Below, in pieces: positions 1 to 5,037 of a DNA stretch of 5,037 nucleotides. Source of the DNA: Rhodospira sp. (GTDB lineage Bacteria; Pseudomonadota; Alphaproteobacteria; Rhodospirillales; Rhodospirillaceae); contig JANQGN010000611.1 in NCBI GenBank assembly GCA_028277295.1, forward strand, positions 1 to 5,037, read 5' to 3'. The notes under the pieces are model-generated. The model ran no database searches. It saw nothing but the letters and a program-made list of their open reading frames with translations, and had not been told where the DNA came from. Within the stretch, counting starts at the first letter, position 1, and every line of letters begins with the position of its first letter. A program made the translations under genes and the position numbers.

Positions 1-513
1 GGGGGATCGCCAACAAACCGGTCCGTGTCCCCCTCTGTGGCGGATATAGCACGGACGGACCGGCGCCGTCAGCGCCGTGGTTGCGGGAGAATCGGACGAA
101 AATGGGTGGTATCGCGGACGTCCGGGGTCCTGGTCCGGGCGCTGTGGTCCGGCCGGCCTCCTTTTCCTGGTCGGGCGATCGCATGCAGACGACGTGAGAC
201 GTTGTGGCATGGAGTATTCGGCAGTCGTGGCAAAAAAAAGATCGGGCCGAACCGTCTTCGCGAGATAAGATCTCAGATGCACAAGAAGGATACGTGTGTT
301 TGTCCGTATTTATATTCTATTTTTACCGATTCCGCGTGGGTCTGTTTTTCTAGGTGTCGATAATTACGTTGGTTTGTCCCGTGGATCGTGCGGGCTGGAT
401 GGCTCGTTTCCTAGCGTCTGTCCGGAAAGCCTTGCAAAACACCACATACGGCATGCAATTTGGGTGCAAGAACGCAATATATTGAGGCTCCCGAGACTTT
501 CCGGACGGGCTCC
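1..513. other. Stretch without a supported gene; possible neighbour-gene end at the left edge
   Basis: No open frame here looks like a protein I recognise. Bases 1-180 are about 68% GC, like the genes; 181-480 fall to about 48%, with T/A-rich runs such as eight As at 232-239 and a T/A-rich block at about 307-325. At the left edge two frames are open and conflict. A plus-strand frame runs from the edge to a TGA at 195-197. A minus-strand frame starts at an ATG at 184 and runs off the edge with no visible Shine-Dalgarno. At most one is real, and neither has a recognisable motif. A small hairpin (6-bp arms 61-66 and 72-77, 5-nt loop) and a 7-bp inverted repeat (21-27 with 50-56) lie on the same stretch. 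The longer ATG-started frames here (25-363 plus, 364-660 minus) look spurious, being rich in Arg and crossing the AT-rich patch and hairpins. Confidence 0.5.
420..506. repeat. Nested inverted repeats in the AT-rich intergenic patch
   Basis: A perfect 10-bp inverted repeat (420-429 with 497-506, core TCCGGAAAG) encloses a 6-bp inverted repeat (431-436 CTTGCA with 465-470 TGCAAG) and a separate 10-bp palindrome CAATATATTG at 475-484. As RNA or single-stranded DNA this could fold as a closing stem with two branches. It lies only 7 bases from the long palindrome that begins at 514. It could be part of a dispersed intergenic repeat, a structured RNA, or chance in low-GC sequence. I see no convincing promoter driving it on either strand. 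Confidence 0.4.
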
Positions 514-562
514 TAGAGCAAATCCCGCGCGATCTGGTTCGGATCGCTCGGGATTTGCTCTA
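514..562. repeat. Long near-perfect palindrome (REP-like intergenic repeat)
   Basis: The arms 514-534 and 542-562 pair over 21 positions with one mismatch (528/548), around a 7-nt loop at 535-541. The outer 14 pairs are perfect (TAGAGCAAATCCCG on the plus strand). No T run follows it in either direction: on the minus strand the Ts lie before it, belonging to the terminator at 568-606. It therefore looks more like a REP-type repeat or an RNA 3'-end stabiliser than a terminator. A size near 50 bp and a position between genes suit a dispersed family, but copy number cannot be judged from this window. Confidence 0.7.
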
Positions 563-567
563 ACAAC

Positions 568-606
568 AAAAAAGGGCGTCATCCCGGTCTTGCTCCGGAA
601 TCTCCC
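568..606 (-). terminator. Probable intrinsic terminator downstream of degP
   Basis: On the minus strand a 7-bp stem (ATTCCGG at 601-595 with CCGGGAT at 587-581, one G-T pair, 7-nt loop) is extended across an internal loop by GGG (606-604) pairing with CCC (576-574). Six Ts (573-568) follow directly. A stem ending in a T run matches a Rho-independent terminator reading in the degP direction, 127 bases past the stop codon. The internal loop weakens the base of the stem, so efficiency is uncertain. The sequence also resembles the widespread GTCAT-CCCGG type of intergenic repeat, so it may be a repeat acting as a terminator. Confidence 0.6.
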
Positions 607-656
607 GTCAACGGTCAGACAAAAAGTGTGGACCGGATAGCGTCCTGGAAGGGGCC

Positions 657-695
657 GCACCCCATATGACCCGCGACGCGGGTCATATGGGGTGC
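657..695 (-). terminator. Perfect 39-nt palindrome just after degP
   Basis: Bases 657-675 and 677-695 are exact reverse complements around a single central base (676). In RNA this gives an 18-bp stem with a 3-nt loop; each arm contains CATATG. It begins 37 bases past the degP stop codon and is the strongest hairpin in the window. No T run follows it closely on either strand; the nearest on the minus strand is five Ts at 621-625, about 30 bases on. It may act as a 3' stabiliser or a poor or Rho-assisted terminator upstream of the T-tailed structure at 568-606. A protein-binding palindrome or REP element is an alternative. Confidence 0.65.
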
Positions 696-732
696 TCTGT
701 ACGACTCGCCCTCGCGCCTCGGCTGGCGCCGG

Positions 733-2271
733 TCAGCCCAGCTTGAGGGCCAGAAACGACATGGTGCCGTCGCGTTGCACCAGCAACAGAACGGAACTGC
801 GCCCGGCGTCGCGGGCCTGATCCAGGGCCGCGCGCACCTCGTCGGGGTTGGCCACCGGGGCCTGGTTGACCTCGACAATCACGTGTCCGGGCCGCAGACC
901 CTTGTCGGCGGCGTCGCTTTCGGCGTCCACATCGGTAATAACCACGCCCGGCGTGTCCTGGGGCAGGTCGAACGTGGACGCCATCTCCGGGGTGATGGGC
1001 CGCACCGTCAGGCCCAGAAGGGTGGCGCCGCCGACGGCGCCCGGTGCGGCCGGGTTTGTCGGCACGGTGTTGGACGCCAGCAGGCCCGAGTCCTCGGCCG
1101 CCTCCAACTCACCCAACTCGACCGAGACGCTGGCGCGCTCGCCATCACGCCACAGGTCGACGGTCACATCCGCGCCCACCTCGGTCTCGGCGACGATGCG
1201 CGGCAACTGCCGCATGTCGTCGATGGGCCGGCCGTTGAAGGTCAGGACGACATCGCCGGCCTGCACGCCGGCCGCCTCGGCGGGCCCGCCCTGGGTGACG
1301 GAGGCCACAAGGGCGCCCCGGGCCTCGTCCAGGCCGAGGCTCTCGGCGATCTCCGGGGTCACCGTCTGGATGCGGACCCCCAGCCAGCCGCGCCGGGTGC
1401 GGCCATAGTCCTTCAGGTCGTTGACGACCTGCTTGGCGAGGTTGGCGGGCACCGCGAAGCCGATGCCGACGCTGCCGCCGGAGGGGCTGAAGATGGCCGT
1501 GTTGACGCCGATGACCTCGCCGTCAAGGTTGAATAAAGGGCCGCCCGAGTTCCCTCGGTTGATGGCGGCGTCGGTCTGAATGAAGTTGTCGTAGGGGCCA
1601 GCGTTGATGTCCCGCGCGCGCGCCGAGATGGTGCCGGCGGTCACCGAGCCGCCCAGGCCGAAGGGATTGCCGATCGCCATCACCCAGTCGCCCACGCGCG
1701 AGGCATCGGAGTCGCCCCAGCGCACGGCGGGTAGCGCTCCGTCAGGGCTCACTTTGAGCAAGGCGATATCGGTCTTCGGGTCGCGGCCCACGATCTCCGC
1801 CGTCAGCGCCCGGTCGTCGCTGAGGGTGACGGTCACCTCGTCGGCATCGGCGATCACGTGGGTGTTGGTGACGATGTAGCCCTCGGCGTCAATGACGAAG
1901 CCCGAGCCCAGGGACGTGGCCCGGCGCGGGCTGCTGTCCGGGCGGCCGTGGCGTTCGAAGAATTCGTCGAAGAACTCGCGGAACGGCGAGCCCTCGGGGA
2001 AGTCGGGAATCACCGGACCGCGATCCATGCTGACGGTCTGGGTCGTGGAGATGTTGACCACCGCTGGAAGCAACTGTTCGGCCAGATCGGCGAAGCCGTC
2101 GGGTGCCGGTCGCGCCTGCGCCTGCGCGGCGGACAGCGCCATCAGCGCCTGGGCGATGACCAGAACCGACCCCAGCACCCACAGGCGAAACCAGTGGGTC
2201 CGCGCGTCCTCCTCGGCGTTCTGGGGGCTGACGGCACGGGCGGCCGATGGGGAAACTAGACGACGAGACAC
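733..2271 (-). CDS. degP: Periplasmic Do-family serine endopeptidase (DegP/HtrA)
   Basis: An ATP-independent protease and chaperone that degrades or holds misfolded envelope proteins in the periplasm. Numbered from the GTG start (512 residues), a basic N-terminal stretch is followed by a hydrophobic signal core at about 28-48 and an Ala-Gln-Ala cleavage region near 51-53. The trypsin-like domain spans about 70-285, with the catalytic triad H138 (TNTHVI), D168 (TDIALLKV) and S242 (GNSGGP). PDZ1 is at about 294-388 and PDZ2 at about 417-512, joined by an Ala/Pro-rich linker. All catalytic residues are present and the length is normal for DegP/DegQ/MucD proteins; the exact subfamily is not resolved. 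An in-frame ATG at 2292 would add seven residues, but GGGAGGA at 2278-2284 lies inside that extension, six bases before the GTG, so the GTG is preferred. DUF2065 lies 413 bp upstream, and that gap has promoter-like sequence. Hairpins follow the stop codon. Confidence 0.96.
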   Translation of the reverse strand: MSRRLVSPSAARAVSPQNAEEDARTHWFRLWVLGSVLVIAQALMALSAAQAQARPAPDGFADLAEQLLPAVVNISTTQTVSMDRGPVIPDFPEGSPFREFFDEFFERHGRPDSSPRRATSLGSGFVIDAEGYIVTNTHVIADADEVTVTLSDDRALTAEIVGRDPKTDIALLKVSPDGALPAVRWGDSDASRVGDWVMAIGNPFGLGGSVTAGTISARARDINAGPYDNFIQTDAAINRGNSGGPLFNLDGEVIGVNTAIFSPSGGSVGIGFAVPANLAKQVVNDLKDYGRTRRGWLGVRIQTVTPEIAESLGLDEARGALVASVTQGGPAEAAGVQAGDVVLTFNGRPIDDMRQLPRIVAETEVGADVTVDLWRDGERASVSVELGELEAAEDSGLLASNTVPTNPAAPGAVGGATLLGLTVRPITPEMASTFDLPQDTPGVVITDVDAESDAADKGLRPGHVIVEVNQAPVANPDEVRAALDQARDAGRSSVLLLVQRDGTMSFLALKLG

Positions 2272-2277
2272 GAGACA

Positions 2278-2284
2278 TCCTCCC
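2278..2284 (-). promoter_or_regulatory. Shine-Dalgarno that fixes the degP start
   Basis: On the minus strand GGGAGGA is followed by six bases and then GTG (2271-2269), close to ideal spacing. The competing ATG at 2292 lies upstream of this site and has no purine-rich motif before it (the preceding bases are C-rich). This favours the GTG as the degP start. Confidence 0.75.
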
Positions 2285-2448
2285 GGGGTCATGAACAGGG
2301 CGGTCTGGCGGTGGCGCGGCGCGCGGGACAGGATTTGCCGCGACGCGGGGTCCGGTCGGCCCCTTTGCGGCGCCCGCTGATCCCGCGTCGGCCGCGACTC
2401 GAACCAAGATCAGACCGCGCCCATGGTTAGCGGCGTCGAGACCAGACG

Positions 2449-2478
2449 CTCGACCATCGATTCTGGGCGCCTCGACCA
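2449..2478 (-). promoter_or_regulatory. Two direct repeats near the predicted degP transcription start
   Basis: TGGTCGAG occurs twice on the minus strand (2478-2471 and 2456-2449), 22 bases apart start to start, about two helical turns. The pair lies immediately after the candidate -10 box. Tandem sites on one DNA face are typical of OmpR-type response regulators or repressors. In a GC-rich genome an 8-mer pair could also be chance. Confidence 0.3.
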
Positions 2479-2486
2479 CGCCCTTG

Positions 2487-2516
2487 GATTTAGGCGGCGG
2501 ACCCTGGCGGATCAAG
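2487..2516 (-). promoter_or_regulatory. Candidate degP promoter (sigma-70 or heat-shock sigma-32 like)
   Basis: On the minus strand TTGATC (2515-2510), a 17-base spacer and TAAATC (2492-2487) make a sigma-70-like promoter; the -35 is good, the -10 poor. The same bases can be read as CTTGATC (2516-2510), a 15-base spacer and CCTAAAT (2494-2488). That resembles the CTTGAAA / CCCATNT pattern of RpoH promoters, which would suit a heat- or envelope-stress protease. Which sigma factor uses it, if any, is inference. Confidence 0.4.
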
Positions 2517-2522
2517 CAAGCA

Positions 2523-2560
2523 CCACGTGGGCCGCGACCTGACGACCGGCGGCAGGTCGC
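2523..2560. promoter_or_regulatory. Palindrome and hairpin just upstream of the candidate degP promoter
   Basis: The perfect 8-bp palindrome CCACGTGG (2523-2530) ends seven bases upstream of the candidate -35. Next to it is an inverted repeat with 8-bp arms, GCGACCTG (2534-2541) and CAGGTCGC (2553-2560), separated by 11 bases. The position suits an activator or repressor site. The inverted repeat could instead be a weak hairpin ending the DUF2065 transcript, but no T run follows it. No regulator is identified. Confidence 0.35.
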
Positions 2561-2621
2561 TCTGCATGGGGCGTTGACCGGCCACCAGCCGAGTTGTCAC
2601 CTCAAACGACAATTGCGGCAA

Positions 2622-2639
2622 CATCGCGGAGCCGCGATG
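2622..2639. repeat. 18-nt palindrome after the DUF2065 gene
   Basis: The arms CATCGCGG (2622-2629) and CCGCGATG (2632-2639) are perfect reverse complements around two bases. It lies 45 bases past the DUF2065 stop codon. Without a T run it is not a classical intrinsic terminator; it may be an imperfect terminator or a protein-binding site. Confidence 0.4.
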
Positions 2640-2684
2640 AATTCGCCGTAACCCGGCCGGTTCCGATGTCACGGCGCCTGGGTG

Positions 2685-2879
2685 TTAAAGGCGCGCCAGA
2701 TAAACCACGAGCACCCCCAGGGCCACCGCCACCAGGCCGCCCATCCGCAGCACGTTATCCGGCATCTCCAGGGCCTGACGGATCATTTCACGCATGGACC
2801 CGACGGCCACGGCGTACAGCAGGCCCTCGATCACCAGTACGAGGCCGAGGGCGGTAAAGACATCCTGAGTGGGAAACAT
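2685..2879 (-). CDS. DUF2065 family small inner-membrane protein (YjeT-like)
   Basis: A 64-residue protein of unknown biochemical function. It has two hydrophobic helices, about residues 7-27 (containing LGLVLVIEGLLYA) and 45-62, joined by a short amphipathic segment with MREMIRQALEMP. The (A)LGLVLVIEGL signature and the two-helix layout match DUF2065, the family of E. coli YjeT, which lies next to hflC; its usual length is near 60 residues. The ATG at 2879 is chosen because the family motif starts right after it; AGGACGAG at 2893-2900 is a weakly placed ribosome site, 13 bases away. The frame stays open upstream to a TTG at 2936, with another ATG at 2921; using them would add 14-19 unconserved-looking residues. 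It follows the kinase stop codon by 78 bases, a gap with only a small GC hairpin (2944-2956) and no clear promoter, so co-transcription with the kinase is plausible. Confidence 0.85.
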   Translation of the reverse strand: MFPTQDVFTALGLVLVIEGLLYAVAVGSMREMIRQALEMPDNVLRMGGLVAVALGVLVVYLARL

Positions 2880-2957
2880 GGGCACGGCGGCACTCGTCCT
2901 GGCGGGGTGTTGTCGGGGCATCCGGGCAGGGGGCAAGGTCTCGCGGCGCCGCGCCGG

Positions 2958-5037
2958 CTACCCGGTCTCAATGCGCGGCAGACAGCGTTCCGCGGGGAAC
3001 ACGAGCGTGAAGGTGGAGCCATGGTCCGGGGTGCTGTCGACCGACACCGCCCCACCATGCAGGTCCATCATCGACTTGACCAGGGCCAGGCCAAGGCCGC
3101 TGCCCTCGATGTGCCGAGTCTCGGTGTTGATGGCCCGTTCGTAGGCCCGGAAAATCCGTCCCAACTCGGTTGGCGCGATGCCTATGCCGGTGTCACGAAC
3201 CGAAACGCGAAGACGTCCGTGATCGTCATGGTCACAGGAGACCCAGATCCGGCCGCCAGGTGGGGTGAACTTGATGGCATTGGACAAAAGGTTGAACAAC
3301 ATCTGACGGAACACCCTGTCATCCACCAGCAGCATGGGATCGGCCATCGGCCGCCCCAAGGTGAGCGTCAAGCCGTGGTCGTTGAGGCGTTCGCTCACCA
3401 GGCGGCAACAGGCGGCGACCTCGTCATTGATGTCCAGCGGCGCTGGATCCAGTTCGAACTTTCCGGCCTCGATCTTGGCCAGGTCCAGCAGGTCATTGAT
3501 GATGTCGCGCAGGTGCGTGCCGCTGCTGTGGATGTCCATAGCGTAGTCCCGATACTGCGGCGATCCGACCGGACCGAACACCTGATCGCGCAGGATTTCG
3601 GAAAAGCCAAGGATGGCGTTGAGGGGTGTGCGCAGTTCATGGCTCATGGACGCGAGAAACTCGGTCTTGGCACGGTTGGCCAGTTCCGCCTGTTGCAGGG
3701 CCTGGGACAGGGCCCGCTCGGTGGCGATGCGATCGGTGATGTCGTTCAGGGTCAGGATGATGGCGTCCTGGAACAAGGACGCCTCGCGGTAGTTGACGGA
3801 CCGCACCTCTCCCGAGCGGCACCACAAGCGCCATACGCCGCGCTGCTGGTCCCGGTCGTCCGGCCTGTCGCCCGGCCGGTCGGGCCCCCCGTTCTCCGCC
3901 GTGCCGGGATTGGGCTCGGTTTGGGCGTCGACGTCGGCGGCGGGAGACAGGAAGTCGGACACGGGCCGGCCCACCACCTCCTCGGCGCCGTGTCCCGTGG
4001 CCTCCAGAAAGGAGGGATTGGCCGCCACGATGTGGCGGTTGCCATCGGCGATCACCATGGCCTCGGCGGAGTGGGCGAACACGGCCTCGGTCAGGCCGAC
4101 AAGACGCAGGCGGCTTTCCAGGCGGCTTCGGCGCAAGGTTTCGCGCACCAGCAGGGCACCGCCGGCCAGCAGGCCGATCAGCGACAGCACGCCCCAGAAG
4201 AGCATGGCGCGGTTGGACTCGAGCCATGCCCGCGCGCCGTCGCGCCGGGCCACCGCGACCACCACGGCCAGGGGATAGCGCGCCGACAGCCGGAACGCGG
4301 CGTGCCCGGCCACCCCGGTTCCGTCCGCGTTCGGTAACGTCAGGGTTCCCGACTCGACGCCCTTGCTCACCAGGGGCATCAGCGGCAGCGCCCGATCGCG
4401 CAGGATCGAGGTCGTGTCATCCTGCGCCGTCAGGATCGGGGTGCCGTCCAGCCTGGTCAGCCAGACGGCGCCCGCCGGTCCTCGCCGGCCATGGTTAAGA
4501 ATATGGCGCAGGCTGGCTGGATTGAGCGCCCCGATCACCAGCCGGTCGGGCTGGGCGCTGACCGTGGCTGGCACAACGCGCCGTGGCGACGGCTCGGGGG
4601 CGGTCCCCAGCGTGGGCAGATACCGGCCCGGTAGCGCCGCGCCCAGGGTCAGGCCGCGATGCAAGGACGCGCCGTTAGGCGCGCGCCAGCGGTCATCGGT
4701 CGACCGGGACAGCCCGATCTGGCTGAGATCGATATGGTCGGTTCGCGTTGGGCCGGCGCTATCCACCAGGACTCGGCCGGTCGCGTCGGTGACGACCACC
4801 TGACGCATGTAAGGGGCGAATCTCAGGGTTTCCGCGACGAGACGCGGTAGAAGCGCCTGTTCGTTCAGGCGGTCATCGTTGGCCTCATGGTCAACGCCGT
4901 GCTCGGCGGCGTGCTCGGCGGCGTGCTCGGCGGCCGCTGCCACCGCGAGCAGGGTGGTTTCCGCCGATTCCAGGGTGCGGGTGATGCTGTCCTCCACCAG
5001 TTCGGACACCAGCCGGGCGGAGTCGGTGTACTGGGTC
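2958..5037 (-). CDS. Membrane sensor histidine kinase, dCache-PAS-HisKA-HATPase_c (5' end missing)
   Basis: A sensor kinase that autophosphorylates a His and passes the phosphate to a response regulator not in the window. Numbered from the codon at 5009-5007, about 1-265 look like a periplasmic dCache sensor: an N-terminal helix, a strand near 68-84 (VVVTDATGRVLVDS), and the membrane-proximal half to about 260. A transmembrane helix spans about 268-288, directly followed by PAS (about 304-428); no HAMP is evident. HisKA is at about 445-515 with phospho-acceptor H457 (SMSHELRTPLNAI). HATPase_c is at about 560-672 with the N box near N573/N577, G1 DTGIG at 606-610 and G2 GSGLG at 636-640. The DHp domain resembles the PleC/DivJ/PdhS style of alphaproteobacteria. 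No receiver domain follows. The frame is open to the window edge, so the GTG at 5009 is probably an internal Val and the first membrane helix is outside. Oddities: a three-copy 12-bp repeat in the sensor and a Gly/Asp/Pro-rich insertion in PAS (about 356-390). Confidence 0.93.
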   Translation of the reverse strand, partial: TQYTDSARLVSELVEDSITRTLESAETTLLAVAAAAEHAAEHAAEHGVDHEANDDRLNEQALLPRLVAETLRFAPYMRQVVVTDATGRVLVDSAGPTRTDHIDLSQIGLSRSTDDRWRAPNGASLHRGLTLGAALPGRYLPTLGTAPEPSPRRVVPATVSAQPDRLVIGALNPASLRHILNHGRRGPAGAVWLTRLDGTPILTAQDDTTSILRDRALPLMPLVSKGVESGTLTLPNADGTGVAGHAAFRLSARYPLAVVVAVARRDGARAWLESNRAMLFWGVLSLIGLLAGGALLVRETLRRSRLESRLRLVGLTEAVFAHSAEAMVIADGNRHIVAANPSFLEATGHGAEEVVGRPVSDFLSPAADVDAQTEPNPGTAENGGPDRPGDRPDDRDQQRGVWRLWCRSGEVRSVNYREASLFQDAIILTLNDITDRIATERALSQALQQAELANRAKTEFLASMSHELRTPLNAILGFSEILRDQVFGPVGSPQYRDYAMDIHSSGTHLRDIINDLLDLAKIEAGKFELDPAPLDINDEVAACCRLVSERLNDHGLTLTLGRPMADPMLLVDDRVFRQMLFNLLSNAIKFTPPGGRIWVSCDHDDHGRLRVSVRDTGIGIAPTELGRIFRAYERAINTETRHIEGSGLGLALVKSMMDLHGGAVSVDSTPDHGSTFTLVFPAERCLPRIETG
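4899..4934 (-). repeat. Three perfect 12-bp tandem repeats inside the kinase gene
   Basis: The plus-strand unit GTGCTCGGCGGC occurs three times without change (4899-4910, 4911-4922, 4923-4934). It is in frame, so each copy encodes Ala-Ala-Glu-His. With a fourth, diverged His just beyond, it gives H29, H33, H37 and H41, spaced every four residues in the N-terminal helical part of the sensor. Copy-number change would lengthen or shorten the helix by four residues without a frameshift. Confidence 0.9.

Larger units (their letters stand above)
2272..2684. other. 413-bp gap between DUF2065 and degP
   Basis: No gene is supported here. Read in the degP direction it contains an 18-nt palindrome (2622-2639), a short inverted repeat TTGTC-N9-GACAA (2594-2612), an 8-bp-stem hairpin (2534-2560), the palindrome CCACGTGG (2523-2530), promoter-like hexamers (2515-2487), two direct repeats TGGTCGAG (2471-2478 and 2449-2456), and a small hairpin (2435-2454, 6-bp arms). 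From the likely transcription start near 2481 to the GTG the leader would be about 210 nt, long for a simple promoter. A minus-strand frame entering degP from 2515 is out of frame with it and looks spurious. Confidence 0.55.

Noticed and set aside
232..239. Eight-T run on the minus strand as a terminator tail
   Set aside because: Only a 4-bp weak hairpin lies upstream, about 16 bases away, so an intrinsic terminator is not supported.
25..363. 112-residue plus-strand frame
   Set aside because: Arg-rich then AT-rich, crossing a sharp GC change; no domain-like pattern or convincing start signal.
364..660. 98-residue minus-strand frame downstream of degP
   Set aside because: It runs through the terminator-like hairpin and the long palindrome, so its residues are translated repeats; no ribosome site.
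775..1536. 253-residue open frame on the plus strand
   Set aside because: Antisense shadow of the degP protease and PDZ domains; Gly/Val/His-rich with no motif.
2396..2405. tRNA T-arm-like GGTTCGAGTC on the minus strand
   Set aside because: The flanks do not form the T stem or an acceptor stem, and no D or anticodon arm is found in the right place.
1889..2515. 208-residue minus-strand frame overlapping the degP 5' half
   Set aside because: Out of frame with degP, Arg/Pro/Gly-rich, and starting at a TTG inside the candidate promoter. It is a GC-driven shadow.
2682..4337. 551-residue open frame on the plus strand
   Set aside because: It is antisense to the histidine kinase, whose H, N, G1 and G2 motifs are intact. 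Long antisense frames are expected in GC-rich genes, and the product shows no recognisable domain.
1..5037. CRISPR array, insertion sequence or phage genes
   Set aside because: No regularly spaced repeats with spacers, no transposase or integrase motif, and no phage-like genes in any frame. The only tandem repeat is the three-copy unit within the kinase.

Overview
This is a GC-rich window: about 65-80% G+C in the genes I sampled, about 48% in one intergenic patch. Codon use, the protein families and the style of the kinase phosphotransfer domain suggest an alphaproteobacterium, probably of the Rhodospirillales type; the taxon is inference. All three recognisable genes lie on the minus strand and read right to left.

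Right to left: (1) 5037-2958 is a membrane sensor histidine kinase whose 5' end lies beyond the window. It has an extracytoplasmic dCache-like sensor, a transmembrane helix, a PAS domain, HisKA with the phospho-accepting His, and HATPase_c. (2) 2879-2685 is a 64-residue, two-helix inner-membrane protein of the DUF2065 (YjeT-like) family. (3) After a 413-bp gap with promoter-like and palindromic signals, 2271-733 is a periplasmic Do/HtrA (DegP-type) serine protease with signal peptide, trypsin-like domain and two PDZ domains. The start I prefer is a GTG with a strong Shine-Dalgarno sequence, not the upstream ATG.

Downstream of degP, 1-732 has no gene I can support. It holds three successive hairpins: a perfect 39-nt palindrome at 657-695, an intrinsic-terminator-like structure ending in six Ts at 568-606, and a 49-nt near-perfect palindrome at 514-562. 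Beyond them is an AT-rich patch (about 181-480) with nested inverted repeats. The first ~200 bases return to high GC and may hold the end of a neighbouring gene, but two conflicting open frames cannot be resolved.

DUF2065 beside a Do protease is a familiar alphaproteobacterial arrangement, usually behind hflK-hflC. Here a sensor kinase stands where hflC would be expected. The set suggests an envelope quality-control neighbourhood: a kinase sensing the periplasm, a small membrane protein and a periplasmic protease/chaperone. A functional link is inference; degP may have its own promoter. I see no strong evidence for a wholly new system. The best leads are the His/Glu 12-bp repeat in the kinase sensor, the operator-like signals upstream of degP, and the palindrome cluster downstream of it.
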